This document shows positions 28,746-40,466 of a stretch of DNA of 64,000 nt, in pieces. The stretch is from Histomonas meleagridis (taxonomy: Eukaryota > Parabasalia > Tritrichomonadida > Dientamoebidae). Numbering within the stretch: position 1 is the stretch's first letter; every line of letters starts with the position of its first letter. The stretch covers positions 496,001-560,000 of the forward strand of contig WSYJ01000025.1 of assembly GCA_020186115.1 (NCBI GenBank). Reading direction: 5' to 3'. The position numbers and the translations under genes are program-made. The notes beneath the pieces are model-generated. The model had not been told where the DNA came from. It was given only the letters and a program-made list of their open reading frames with translations, and made no database searches.

Positions 28746-29572
28746 CTAAATTGTCACTTTTTGTCAATATTGGTTTGTTTCCACTTTTTTAATGGCAAAT
28801 TTTGTAAGTGAAAAATAATGTTTTTGCTATTGTATATCATGATTATTAATATTTTTGAAATATATTTAGAGCAAATTAAATATTTTGTCTTCGGAACAAG
28901 GAAAAAATTTAAAATTTTTCGTTTTTCTCAAAAAGATTAAATACGAAATTGCAATCATTAAGTTGTTGTATTTATAAATAAATACAAAACAGATTTTTAA
29001 TATTTTCCTCATATTAAAAAATATTATAATTATGTCGAAAACAACTCATAAAAATTCTAGAGTTTTTTAAATTAGCTATCATCATGATGTTTTTTTTAAT
29101 GCCACCAACTTTCTTCGTAATTAATTATGCCATTGATACACATCTCAAAACAAAATGGTCTCACTTTTACTTACCCCACTTTTTGTATAATTTACATAAA
29201 TATCAGGGACCCAAGAGAAATAATCGTCGCTATACTCATATTTTTTGTATTGATTACACAAAATCGACGAAATATTCTGACAATCAAAATTACAGTAACT
29301 ATTAACGTTAATAGTTTTGGAGTCATTCAATATACTTGGTGTAATTTGAATGTAACCGATAAATCCATTGAAAAATACAATACACACACAAAGGAGTTCC
29401 ATTTTATTTCACTCCCCACTCACTTCGTGAGGTGTGTGTTATATCGCCTTCGGCTCAAGCCTAGCTCACTCACTGCGTTCGCTCAGTATGCTATAAAAAG
29501 TTCAACTTTTTTAAATATATATCCTAAAATAAATAATGATAATATATATGATAAATGAATATTGTAGAAATA
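28746..29572. other. AT-rich spacer, start of the mobile-element island
   Basis: An 85-codon minus-strand frame (29402-29145) starts with a signal-like peptide (MELLCVCIVFFNGFIGYI) and stops early. It may be the N-terminus of a lost surface protein. A cluster of TTC-loop hairpins is listed separately. Confidence 0.3.
29419..29487. repeat. Cluster of three small GC-rich hairpins
   Basis: CTCACTTCGTGAG (29419-29431), GCCTTCGGC (29446-29454) and ACTGCGTTCGCTCAGT (29472-29487) are three consecutive palindromes with TTC/TT loops in an otherwise AT-rich spacer. Their function is unknown. Confidence 0.55.
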
Positions 29573-30296
29573 CGATAAATTTGATTAAATTTATAGTATG
29601 TCCTGCATGTCCACGATGTCCACGGTCGTCCTAGAACATTTAACTTCTAATTTTTTTGAGGGGCAACAGGCAAAAAGGCAACAATTATAAATCTATATAA
29701 AAACATCGTGTCAGTGATTTTCATATTTTTAATAGAGGGTACAATAGCAAATTTTTGTGAGTTTCTATATTTTAACAGAGGTATGTGTTTTATATCATAT
29801 CTTACTGAAATTATACTTATTATATAGGACATGGTCGGACATTATTTATTATAATATATATATATAATATGATTGCTATAATGCTTATTTTGCTTATAAA
29901 ATTTTTCTCTAATTATATCTTTTTATACATAACATAATTAATAATAATATTTATCGTTAAAAATATAGCGTTGAAATATGTATTGTTGATAGATATTATA
30001 TTATAACATAGATAATAATAATGTTGTCCGTCTATGTGTTTTATAAATAGGTATTATTAGAGGAAAATTTAATGAGGCATATATAGCAAATGCGCATATA
30101 TTATCATTATGTTAGATGTCATAGTCGTGACTCACTCAAAAATATGAAAAATTACGAACACGATGTTTTCATCACATTTATCGTGATTGCCCTTTTGCTT
30201 TGCTGCCCCCTACTTTATTTATAAGTAAAATGTCCTAGGACGAACGTGGACGAGCAGGACATGTAGGACATACTATAATTTTAATCAAATCTATCG
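29573..30296. mobile_element. Non-autonomous element with about 110-bp terminal inverted repeats
   Basis: The outer ends CGATAAATTTGATTAAAT (from 29573) and the reverse complement of the right end CGATAGATTTGATTAAAA (to 30296) match. The similarity continues inward through ATAGTATGTCCT, TCGTCCTAG-ACATTT and GGGGCA to about 110 bp. TA dinucleotides flank both ends (29571-29572 and 30297-30298). The 500-bp interior is AT-rich and non-coding. It is MITE-like; the superfamily is unknown. Confidence 0.75.
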
Positions 30297-30660
30297 TAAT
30301 TTAAACATTTGCTAAAAATTACTATATTTTTAACATATTCTATTGAACAAATAACTTTGAACAAAAATAATTATTTTTGATACAATTTGACTATATAATG
30401 CTCTTACATATCAAATTTCGCGTGTTTACTTATTCATTTACTTTTTCGTTTAAATTTTCATTGGGACTTCCAACATAATTTTCATTCAAAATATCGATAC
30501 ACTCATTTAGATCATCTATCTTGGATTTGATTTTATTACATTTTTCTGTTAGTTTATTTTTAATACATTTGATTATTTCATTCTCAGCATTAATAAATTA
30601 TTGTTAACTTCGGAAGATGATATATTAATAAGCTTTTTTTCTGATATTTCAGAAAACATA

Positions 30661-31840
30661 TAGGGTGTTTTACCCCAACTGTAGTATCTCACGCATTTTT
30701 TAAGTTTTTTCAAATTTATTAATAAAAATGAAATGTTTATTAAATATACTCTTCATTTGTTTCGATAACTTTTTTAAGTCTTTTTTCCCATTCGTCAAAA
30801 ACGCTTTGCAAAGTTTCTTTCGGTATATTTAATAATATTGAAGTCACTTTTTCTTCAATTTCTTCTCTACTCTCATATTGAAATCCTTCCATTTTTCCTT
30901 TTACATACCCAAATAGGAAAAAGTCTGAAGGAGCTATATCTGGGGAGTAGGGGGGATGAAGTGCCCTTTTGAGCTTGTTGGAGTCCATATATAAAGTTGT
31001 GAATCTCGACGTATGCGGTTTTGCATTATCGGCATGTACAGTAATTTTTCTTGTGTCATATTTAGGATTTGTACCATTCTTTTTAAAAAGTTTTGATAAA
31101 ATATATTTTACATAATATTGTGAATTATATGTTTCTCCCTTTGAAAGAAAGTTAATAACTTTAAATCCGTGGGGATTCCAAAAAACCGTCAACATTACTT
31201 TTTTTTGCGTAATAGTCCTTTTGCTTATTGTACCTCGTGGTGTTCCTCGTGGTATCCATTGTCGAACATAATAATAATCATAATAAAACTAGGACTCGTC
31301 ACCTGTTATAAAATATTTATAACTGTTATGTCTTGCAATCTCTAATGTCTTTAAAAGTTGAATTGATTTAGTGACTCTTTGTTTTTTAATATCTTTCGTC
31401 AGTAAATGTGGAACCCACTTTAAAAGTTTATTTTCATAGCCAAGCTTTTCAGTAAGATGCCTATATACAGTAGTGTTTGGAATCTCTGTTAACTTAGCTA
31501 TTTGTCTTATTGAAGCATATGGAAATTTATCTAAAATTTTCAAAATTTTTAAATCAACATTTTTCGTCAATAGGGGTAATCGGTTCACTAATGTTAGGTG
31601 ACAATGTTTGATCAAAACTTCTTTGTCTGAGGTATTTACATACTGTTGAATATGAAATACATTCTTCGCCCAATATGATCTCCATTTCGGTATGAAACGC
31701 TTTTGCTGACATTCCCTTCATCGCGAGATATATTGTGATTGATTTTTGATCAAGCTCCATTTAGTGTTTTTATTTATATATAAAATATCATTGTATCTAT
31801 TCTATATGAAGAGATACTACGGTAGGAATGGAACACCCTA
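30661..31840 (-). mobile_element. Mariner element copy 2 (different subfamily)
   Basis: A 1.18-kb element with terminal inverted repeats starting TAGGGTGTT and sharing ACNGTAGTATCTC (30661-30690 and 31811-31840), flanked by TA on both sides. The outer TAGGGTGTT is shared with copy 1, but the inner TIR and transposase differ. It is inserted in another gene (see 30430-31959). Confidence 0.88.
30740..31760 (-). pseudogene. Mariner transposase (DD34D), broken
   Basis: The N-terminal part MELDQKSITIYLAMKGMSAK starts at 31760, and a frameshift near 31600 leads to ASIRQIAKLTEIPNTTVYRH (the helix-turn-helix). The frame then reaches TGDES and an in-frame TAG at 31289-31291, exactly where mariners have the invariant Trp of GDESW. 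The C-terminal half carries HADNAKPHTSR and HPPYSPDIAPSDFFLFGYVK, with 34 residues between the catalytic Asp. All three catalytic Asp are retained, but the gene is dead by one nonsense and at least one frameshift. Confidence 0.88.
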
Positions 31841-32146
31841 TATTATCAATAAATTTAAGATTCAAAGAATTCAATATGATTATTAAGTTTATCATCGTAA
31901 AACTTAACATTAATGAAGATAACACATTGTTTGATAGGTGTTCTAGTCTTTTTATTCATTTCGTTAATATGTCATGAGAATATTAAAAATTAACAACTTT
32001 ATATTTATCATTATATTCTAATTTAGTATACTTCTCAAATGACTCCATATTCATGTAAGAAAAAAAAAATATAATCATATATAAAAAAATGTATTTTATT
32101 TCTACTTAAAAATTATTTGGTAAAGTTATAGTAATTCTTTTAGGTT

Positions 32147-32934
32147 TCATATATTGAATCTTGTGTGTTGATCTTTGATTTGACTATATTCATTCCACAT
32201 CTTATCAACATTAAAATAACTAGCAGGACTTTCTTTCATTAATCCATAAAAATCTTTTTTTGATATGCCTGGAAATAATATTTCATCACTTAACGTCCTT
32301 TTTAGATTTTTAGGTATAAATCTTACAGTTTAGACACATATGATAACATTAGTATTGAAATGCCTTAATTTTTTAAGTAATCTCGAGAGATCAGTTTCTT
32401 TAGATCTTAATAAAGAATGAGATGCAAAATCATCTAAAATCCATAACATTCTATAAGGATATGTCTTTCAGTTATTTTTAATTAACTTTAATGAAGCATA
32501 CTTCAATAATTTTTTATTGTCATTACTATTGTTAAGATGGTGTTTATTCAATATTTTTGTTAACTCTTCATTTATTTCTTTAAAATTATTGTTAATATAC
32601 TTAACTATAGAGTTATATTTCAAAACACGTCTCATATATTTATTCAAATGATCTAATAAACCAGTATTCTTTATAGCTACAAGTTTACTTTTTTTAATTA
32701 ATATTTTGAAATTATTTACTGTTTCATCGAATTTACTACTAGTCGAACATATAACAATTAATTCAAAAAATGGTTCTTGAAATATAACTTATTGATATGC
32801 TGCAATCTTTAAATATGTATAAGATTTACCTGATCCCATAAAAGCTATAAATACACATATACCATTTTTGAATGAAATATATTTCTCTCATGTATAGGTT
32901 TAATTAAAGCATCATCTGATACATCCTTATTCAT
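32147..32934 (-). pseudogene. Decayed Maverick packaging ATPase (A32/FtsK-HerA type)
   Basis: Reading from the ATG at 32934, one frameshift occurs near residue 22 and then a single frame continues to 32147. It has a Walker A loop (FMGSGKSYTYLK), a Walker B (RMLWILDDFAS) and the downstream sensor region (NVIICV-stop-TVRFIPKNLKR). In-frame stops are TAA 32788-32790, TGA 32468-32470 and TAA 32330-32332. The last falls on the position of the conserved Gln after Walker B; the intact paralogue at 56298-57098 has Gln there. The sequence is clearly different from that paralogue, so this is a second, older Maverick lineage. Confidence 0.72.
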
Positions 32935-33114
32935 TTTACTTATTTATTAAAATTTTCATCAATTTCTTTAAATTTTTTGTCTATATTTTTCATACAGTGT
33001 TTCCAAAGACGATAGGTCGGTGTGGTGAATGTAAAATTTTTATTTATATCTAAGAGGAACTTTTTTTTTAAAAACGGTTACTTATCTTTTTTAGGAAGGT
33101 TTATTCATTTAATT

Positions 33115-33423
33115 TTAATATCCATTTGGGGCACCCCCATTTTCAGTCACATTTTTCGCAATCCTACAAAGTCCAGCCCTTCTATCTTTTGTGACTAATC
33201 TGATTACTTCTTTATCAAGCTCTCTAGTTCGTTTCGTTGGTGCACCAATTTTGTTCTGAAATAAAAACATATTATCACCTTGTTCGATTTGCATTTTTAC
33301 TTTACGAATTAGATCACGTTCATGGCCAGTCAATTGGCGTATTTGAGAAATGTTTTTTCCATCATATAAATGATGAATGATTTCCATTCTGGCATTGACC
33401 ATGGACATCGGCATTTGATTCAT
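33115..33423 (-). pseudogene. Transposase N-terminal helix-turn-helix fragment
   Basis: 102 codons from the ATG at 33423. Residues 10-45 (RMEIIHHLYDGKNISQIRQL) form a homeodomain-like helix-turn-helix, followed by KIGAPTKRTRELDKEVIRLV then TKDRRAGLCRIA, the second helix-turn-helix typical of IS630/mariner-type paired domains. The catalytic domain is missing, so this is a truncated element. ACGGTTAC at 33074-33081 lies downstream. It is inserted between Maverick relics. Confidence 0.55.
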
Positions 33424-33511
33424 TGTGTTCACGCCATAACCGTCGTATCGATTGACTTATCGTTTTTGGAAACACTGTAAATATATTTAAATAAAAATAA
33501 AATATATGACA

Positions 33512-34117
33512 TTATAGGTTATCTTCATTTTCTTCTGACATAGCATTCATACTTATAATTATATACATTGGATTTAATAGATGTATTTCATGTAAGTTAG
33601 CGTCTATTAATGTTAATTTTAAATGAGATAAATCATTAGTATTAATTTCTACTGCAAAATCTGCATTATTTACTATTATAGGATAATTAGCACTGAGACT
33701 ATTATTTACTCTTAATATTATTTTTGATATATTGAGATTATTATTTAAATTTCTATGACTATTATTTCTAAGTTCGATACTATATATATTATGTTGGTGT
33801 TGAATTAATTCATTTAGTGATATTATAAATAATTCACTATTAATATTAGTATATTGTTCATTCAAAGTATATTTTTAATTATTGATCTGTATAATATCAT
33901 CTTTTTCAATTACTACTATAGAACATTTATAAGTTAATGATGTTATCATCATTTTAGATTTTCTAGTAGGTGGATCAGGGAGATTTACATCAATTCTATT
34001 ATAATGTTCATAATCATATGATAACATAGTATAATCAATTACATCGTTTGATATTTTATATAATCTTAGAATATGCTATCTTTGATTTTTTTTTAAAAAT
34101 AAATATATAAATTTCAT
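33512..34117 (-). pseudogene. Decayed Maverick-associated protein
   Basis: A single frame from ATG 34117 to 33512 is interrupted only by one TAG and one TAA, with no frameshift. The product has a beta-rich look (YSIELRNNSHRNLNNNLNIS, LTLIDANLHEIHLL) that would suit a capsid or fibre protein, but no family is recognised. It lies divergent to a short plus-strand relic at 34141. Confidence 0.45.
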
Positions 34118-34140
34118 TTTATTTATTTTTAATAAATATA

Positions 34141-34371
34141 ATGTTAAAGAGATTAGATACTAAAACAGTTAAAAATCTATATAATAAATATGGATATACT
34201 CTACCAGATTATTTCGAACATATAAATTCTACTATCAAATATTAAGTATTTGATGAGAGAAATAATATATATACTATATTATCGTGGTCAAGAGGAATCT
34301 ATGAGCTGTTTGAAATATGGAATAATTGTGATTTCTTTTGATATAAGCAATATTTCGAAAATCTGTTTTAA
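34141..34371 (+). pseudogene. Short decayed frame, unknown
   Basis: 77 codons starting MLKRLDTKTVKNLYNKYGYT, interrupted by TAA at 34243 and TGA at 34339 without frameshift. The composition is protein-like. It is divergent from the gene relic at 33512-34117, and the ATGs are only about 20 bases apart. The function is unknown. Confidence 0.4.
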
Positions 34372-34855
34372 CAAAATCTTCAAAATTAGAAAAATTTCGG
34401 ATACAGATATATAATTTTGAAAAATATATCATATTCATTTCATGAATTGATTTTCAAAATTTGATAGCTTCCATCTGTAATTGAATAGTTCACTCGGTGT
34501 CAGATAGGTAAAAAATTAAGAACATTGGTCACTTTTAATCCAATTTATATCAAAAATTCGTGGGGAATAGGTCCATCCTTTCGAGGGTATAAAATAAAAA
34601 TATCTTATCTCATAATTATTTAATCATGTTTCTTCTTATTATAAAATAGTTTGCCTATGTATGAAATAAATATATTTTTACTATGGAATTCTAATTTCGT
34701 ATTTTTCCAAAAAAATTTAAAATTTTAACGTTTTCATTAGAACGTTTATACTGATACCACCAAATAAAAAAAATAAAAATTTTTCTTCAAAAGTTAAATG
34801 TATATGAAATTTATATATATGTGCTAAAATAATAGTCATTTGTGCTTATTTGTTA
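34372..34855. other. AT-rich spacer
   Basis: No gene recognised. Several A/T runs. Confidence 0.3.
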
Positions 34856-34916
34856 TCAATATTCAATGTTTTTAATAAATTTTTGAATTTGTAAATTTGG
34901 TGTAATTATGTCGTCT

Positions 34917-35246
34917 TTAAGGTTTATATGAATATTTATATGCCCAACAATATAATAAATGAAAAATTTTAGAAAGTGGTATTTTTGCTGAGTAAAAAAT
35001 ACTTCCATATATAATACTTTTTGATTTGTGGCATCTTGGGCATATCCATTTGTATCCAAATCCTTTTGAAGAATCTCTGTAGATCTGCATATCGAAATTA
35101 CATTCTTCACACATCATTTGATTATAAATAACTCCATTCTGTAATGCAAATTGAATAGCTGCGTCTTCATTCGTAAAAAGCCAAAAATAAGAGAGAGTAT
35201 TATCGATAAACGGGAAAGATAATTGTTGAGGCTGATTGTAATCCAT
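34917..35246 (-). pseudogene. Merlin/IS1595-type transposase, N-terminal zinc ribbon only
   Basis: 109 codons from ATG 35246. MCEECNFDMQIYRD and WICPRCHKSKSIIYGSIFYS form a CxxC...CxxC ribbon followed by the GS-F-S pattern seen at the start of ISXO2/IS1595 and Merlin transposases. The frame ends after AYKYSYKP and no DDE domain follows, so this is a truncated copy. Confidence 0.6.
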
Positions 35247-35599
35247 AATAACAAATAAATATTAAACGCATAATGCATACAATATTGAATTATTATTAAT
35301 ATGAATAATAAATAAAAGCGTATACATAAAAAGAAAATTAATTTATTAGTTCAAGTCGATAATAATCAAATATTATAATCAGCAAAATCAATTAATTCAT
35401 ATAATATTTCATAAATAGCTCAATAAATCAAATATAATATATTCTATTTAAATCCAATTAAATTTCATAAAAATAATTTGTATAAATATATTTGTAATAG
35501 AATAAATTATGATTATTGATATCTAGACATCTAGCTCATAAAAAAATTAATAATATAATTTCATAATATAAAATGAATGGATTTTAATATATATTAAAA
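35247..35599. other. AT-rich spacer
   Basis: Nothing recognised. Confidence 0.3.
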
Positions 35600-36400
35600 A
35601 ATATATGAGGGTCAATTTTAATTGACTCACATATCTCTACATCAAATGAATAAATAATATTTTGAATAATATTATTTTATTATATAAGATGTGTGTATTA
35701 ATAAACTAGAATTAAAGTTTTTAAACTTTTATTTGATAATGAAAAAAAATTTGTTTGAAATTTTGGTGATGACCAAAATTTCATTGAGAAAGTTTGAAAA
35801 AAATCATGGTTGAATTTATGTCAATTTTATAATTAAATATCTCATCCTCATTTATTTAGAATATAAAATCATGTATGTAGTATTAAATAATCTAGTTAGA
35901 GAAAATTATATATGCATAAGAAATTTAAAAATGATTTGTAAAAAATGCAAAAAAAGTGAATTTATCATACTTATTCCAGTATACTAATGAAATGGACGAC
36001 AGTAACTTAATTGAGTCATTTACATAGATCTTCCCAAAATATTCATATGCAAGTACAAAAAACATATTATTTAAATATTAGGCAATACATAAAATATATT
36101 TAAAAGTTTTCAAGTATGCTTTGTACTATATGGAATATGTTCGAAAGCTTATCCCATATAAATTAACTGTTGTTAGAAGAAATGAAATGGTACAACATTT
36201 AAATGAATTTTGAGAAATATTGATGAAAGTTAGAAAGAAGTTTCTTATTTATATTATAACAAATAAAAGTCTAATATTATATCTAAAGTATGAAAGTTAT
36301 AAAATTATGTTGTCAGCTAATAAAGTTCTCATTCGTAACTCAATGTTAATTTTATATGACAATTTATGCTGACAATGCTACTTGATGAAAATACCCTTTT
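35600..36400 (+). repeat. Dispersed 0.8-kb non-coding repeat, copy 1
   Basis: Alignable by eye with 45840-46615 in the same orientation. Shared landmarks in the same order are ATAAGATGTGTG, ATGATTTGTAAAAAAT, ATTTATCAT, TATGTTCGAAAG, CCCATATA, GAAATGGTACA and TGCTGA/CGCTGA-TAATGCTA. Many substitutions and small gaps separate the copies. Neither has coding potential. A partial third copy of the repeat head is at about 36600-36720 (ATAGGGGGTAAA). Confidence 0.7.
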
Positions 36401-37077
36401 ATTTCACATTATAACAGCAGTTATTTCACTTGTTTGAGTAAATAGTTATAAATTATTAGGAAATATAATCATTTAAGAGAATTTCTTATACAAAAATCGA
36501 TACATTAACTTTAAGGTGTTTTATATAAATTCAATTATATTATGATAAAATAAGATATTTATATATTCATAAAATCGAGATATATATTATTGATATATGA
36601 ATAGGGGGTAAATATAAATTGATCTAAATACCCTAATTTCTGGTTAGTTAGAAAAAAGTTCTAAAATATTATCTTATTATGTAGAATATGTATATTAACA
36701 TTTAATGCATCAGCATATTATAGTTTTATTTGTATATAATTTATTTTTCTTGCCCAAAAAATTGGGTTAATATTCGGTAAAGCTTACAATAAAAACAAGC
36801 CTCATAATATATTGTAAATTACATAGTCAATATGTTTACGAATGTAAATATTCATATTCTTATGTTATTTATGGTGTTCAAATGTGTTTTCATATGTTAT
36901 TTGATATTCTTATGAAATATATATGTTTTCCTGTTCATTTGCTTTTTTTCTATTATATACAATATATAATAAACCAAAATCAAATGAAGAGAACATAATG
37001 AAACATAAAAAAATGATAAATTATTATATATATTAATTGCTATTTATTAATCATTATTTTACATAAGTAATTATAGG
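36401..37077. other. AT-rich spacer with partial repeat head
   Basis: 36600-36720 resembles the first 120 bases of the dispersed repeat (compare 45825-45945). The remainder is unremarkable. Confidence 0.35.
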
Positions 37078-37246
37078 GGATACTGTTCAAGAAATAGAAG
37101 AACTTGCTTTTAATGAACAAAGTGCATTAACAACAGTATAAGTATCTAATTCTGTAATTTCTATTGATGGAACTTCATTTGACGAATGTTATAACTTGAA
37201 ATCTATTGATATTGATAAACAAAATGGATTTTCATGGAATTATTAA
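37078..37246 (+). pseudogene. BspA-like leucine-rich-repeat fragment
   Basis: Reads VQEIEELAFNEQSALTTV, an in-frame TAA, then VSNSVISIDGTSFDECYNLK and SIDIDKQNG. This is about two BspA-type LRR units. It is isolated, without start or flanking repeats. Confidence 0.6.
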
Positions 37247-38190
37247 GTGTTAAATGTCACACAATTCATAGAAAAATATAAAAAATTTCACTATATGTTA
37301 TTATGACATGTATTATGAATAACATGGAGATAATACATTGAAAATAAACAATGAACAACAAATCAAACATGAGATAATATAAAAATTAATGAATAAACAT
37401 TTTATGACAAGAAAAATCATGAATATCCAAAAATAAACATGAGATAACATAAAAAATCATAGATAAATATCAGATAAAATGAAAAAAACATGAATAAACA
37501 TGAATCAACATATTAAATAATGATATAATATGAAAAAACATTAATAAATATGAACATGGGTTAACATATAAAAATGAGTGTTATGGACGGAAAACATTCG
37601 AAATTATTCAATTTCTGTGTAAAGTATTCAAAAAGTTCAATTGAATACATAAATGGTCCCTCGTATTTGAATTGACAAGGCTTTGTTTGGCTGTATATGC
37701 ATACAATGTGAATTTTGTTTCTTTGCTGTTTACCAGATGGACAGAAAAGATTCGAAATTATTCAATTTTTGTAAATAAACTATTCAAAATAATTTAAATG
37801 TATATTTGGTCTCTTTATCGATGGCAAAAGTGTCAATGAATTTGATGTGTCTACCAGCTGGACAGAAAACATTCGAAATTATACAATTTCGGTATAAAGT
37901 ATTGAATATCTATTACGATAAAACTCATAATAGAACAATGAAAGGTTTTGATCGTCATACATTGAAAAAGCAGTACTTGAACACCAATTTTTATATTACT
38001 ATGAGAAGGAGAAGAATTAATAGCAAAACCATTAATTGAAGTACATGTTAAATTACTAAAATTAGTGTATGATTTAGTAGTGCATATTCTGCATGTGTAT
38101 GAGTTTCAGGTGGGAATGATGTTGGTTTATTCTGGATATCATCATAATTAATTTTATAAAATTCAACGTATTATTATTAAATATTATTCT
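37247..38190. repeat. Degenerate short tandem repeats
   Basis: 37330-37560 is made of drifting AACATGAGATAA / AAACATGAATAA words. After it, a 29-30 base unit GGACAGAAAACATTCGAAAT... occurs three times (37585, 37739 and 37860), twice preceded by TACCAG-TG. The unit is conserved while the intervening sequence is not. A 77-codon frame over the last copy has no family resemblance. Confidence 0.5.
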
Positions 38191-38835
38191 TCAAATATGA
38201 TCTCTATTATAATTATTACTATCAAGAAAATCTATATATTGTCCGACTTCCATTACACCATCACTTTTAATAGTAGCAATACAAGATAAACTTATATCAA
38301 CATTATTATTACCACCAATACTATTACCAATATAATATCCATTATGATTATTTGCTATAAGACTTCCGTTAACGAATAAATCATTATCAAATATATTAGT
38401 AGTATGATTTTTTTATACCAAATTTTCTATAGAATAATCATTAATAATTTATATTTAATGGTTATTTATGCTAACATTATTATTTTCCTCATTAATTTTA
38501 ATAAATTCTTCATATTAAGTTAATATATTATTAATATTACAAAACATTTGATTTAGATAAGCATTATTCATAATATTAGATTCTGTAATAATATCATATA
38601 CTAAAATATCGTTTATTAATATAAGACCTTTGATACTCAAATCTAAAGCATTAATTATTAAATGATTTCTTGTGTACGTAAATATAAATGACTTATCTAC
38701 ACTATTTATTGTTAATAAACATATACCATTCGATAGATAATCTGAAGTCTTGCTGTGATTAGAATATACAACACTGTTTTTATTCATCAGAGATCTAACT
38801 ATTGTTTCTAATCTCTCGTATTGTTGGAGTGTCAT
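38191..38835 (-). pseudogene. Decayed Maverick-associated protein, possible fibre/tail type
   Basis: One continuous frame from ATG 38835 with four in-frame TAA (the first at 38515) and a terminal TGA at 38191, and no frameshift. It has a coiled N-terminus (MTLQQYERLETIVRSLMNK), then a beta-rich part (DNDLFVNGSLIANNHNGYYI, GGNNNVDISLSCIATIKSDG) typical of trimeric fibre-like repeats. No family is recognised. It belongs to the older Maverick. Confidence 0.45.
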
Positions 38836-38873
38836 TTTGTTATATAATAAATTTATATTTAATACTAATTAAA

Positions 38874-39394
38874 ATGAGATCTGAAATACAACTTACTACA
38901 CATGCTTTTGAATTATCAATTGAAGAAAATTATACTGATTTTGATATAGAAGATAATGAAAAAAATTTAACTAATGTAAATAAAGATATTGGCTATACTT
39001 CTCGATATCTTCAGCGTTGGTTAGAATGTTCTAGTCACTATAATAATGATGGTACATTATAATTTAATTGTATTTTAGATGAATCTCTTATTTCAGTGTT
39101 TGGTAAATATTATGAACAAAAGAGTTACTATTTTCATAATATCAATTATATATATATAATCTTAGTGATAATTATGTGATTGAATTTCTAAAATTTTTGA
39201 ATCAAAATACTACAAATGATGATATTAGTAAATTAACACGATATTTTACTACTAAAACTTATTATAATGTATGGGACAGAGAATATATAAAATTCCATGC
39301 ATCATTTAGTGATAGTAAAAGAAAATTTATTGGTATCAAAACTGATAAAATTCGCGTCAGATGGAAAAAATCCTATATATCCTATTCATTGTAG
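38874..39394 (+). pseudogene. Decayed frame, unknown
   Basis: It starts at ATG 38874 (MRSEIQLTTHAFELSIEENY), divergent from the fibre-like relic and 39 bases away. There is a TAA at 39060 and a frameshift in the TA-repeat at 39149-39160, and it ends RKFIGIKTDKIRVRWKKSYI at 39394. The product is unrecognised. Confidence 0.4.
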
Positions 39395-39524
39395 ATTTAT
39401 TATACAGCTAGTATTTATGTATAACTATAAGAATACGATGATAAAATGAACTGAACAAAAATGACGGATTTTATTGTAAAGATATTATTGGCTCGAACAA
39501 AAATATAACAACTTATAATTTCAT

Positions 39525-40402
39525 TTATGTCTTCATAATATCTTCATTATTAATACATATATTCTTATATTTATCATTAACATGATATATATGGTTATTA
39601 TCGATATTTTTTCCAATCCAATAATCAGCTGATTAAATATTAATTTCTTTGAATATATGTTCTATCTTAAATTGTTTTCATTTATCTCTATTATATCCTA
39701 ACTCATATAAATTTTTATAATTTTTTTCAGATATTAATATGAAATTTACTTCAGAATAATATACTCTAGAGATCGAACTTTTAATATGATTCATTTCATC
39801 ATTAAAATTATTTAATACTGATCCTGCGTATTGAGGGTATGTAAAGTGTTCTCAAGAAAGGTTTTACTGTATATACATAATTTTCATTGTCATATTTAAT
39901 AACGTATGGAGCGTATTCTTCAATATATTTATCAACATTAGTTTTCAATTTCTTACTAAAATTAGGTGGTCTTCATATAGATGTTCCCCAACAACTACTT
40001 ATCATAAATTTTAATGTAGTAACTAACTCACCGTTATTTTTATTTATAGCTTATATTATTAAATTATATAATATTTCTATAAGTTGTTTAATTTCAGTAT
40101 TTTCTACTTTAAAATTACCATTTTCATCAGGTTTATCAGTAGGTATTGATATAACAGAAGACATATAAGCTCCATCACAATTAATATTCTAATATTTACC
40201 TATTAAATGTATTTGCTGCCATATAATTTCAGGAAATATACATTCATTGCGTATTTTATTAGCTATATTACTATGATAATTTATATACACCATTAAAACA
40301 ACCATACTCATACATCATAATCTTTAACATTAAATCACTGTATCTATAATATTTAACAACATCTATTCTATGCGATGATTTTTTAGTTATATTTGCATTC
40401 AT
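39525..40402 (-). pseudogene. Decayed DNA polymerase B, palm region
   Basis: In the better part the frame reads NCDGAYMSSVISIPTDKP, then TTLKFMISSCWGTSI, which sits like the polymerase motif B (NSxYG) of the intact copy at 55085. After another break comes NHIKSSISRVYYSEVNFILI at the place of motif C, and SADYWIGKN at the place of the downstream Lys motif. Several TAA/TGA and frame changes are present. The assignment rests on motif order; the sequence is very diverged. Confidence 0.45.
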
Positions 40403-40466
40403 TAAAAATATTGTAGATCTTTATCTTTTAATCGATAACCGAATAATTTGATTATGTTATGTCGAA

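Larger units (their letters stand above)
30430..31959 (-). pseudogene. Small coiled-coil gene split by mariner copy 2
   Basis: The 5' part, 31959-31843, reads MNKKTRTPIKQCVIFINVKF and onward to an in-frame TAA. The 3' part, 30657-30430, reads SEISEKKLINISSSEV, then KLTEKCNKIKSKIDDLNECI, to the stop at 30430. The mariner at 30661-31840 sits exactly between them. The gene lies downstream of the decayed packaging ATPase on the same strand, so it was probably a Maverick cargo gene. The product is unrecognised. Confidence 0.5.
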
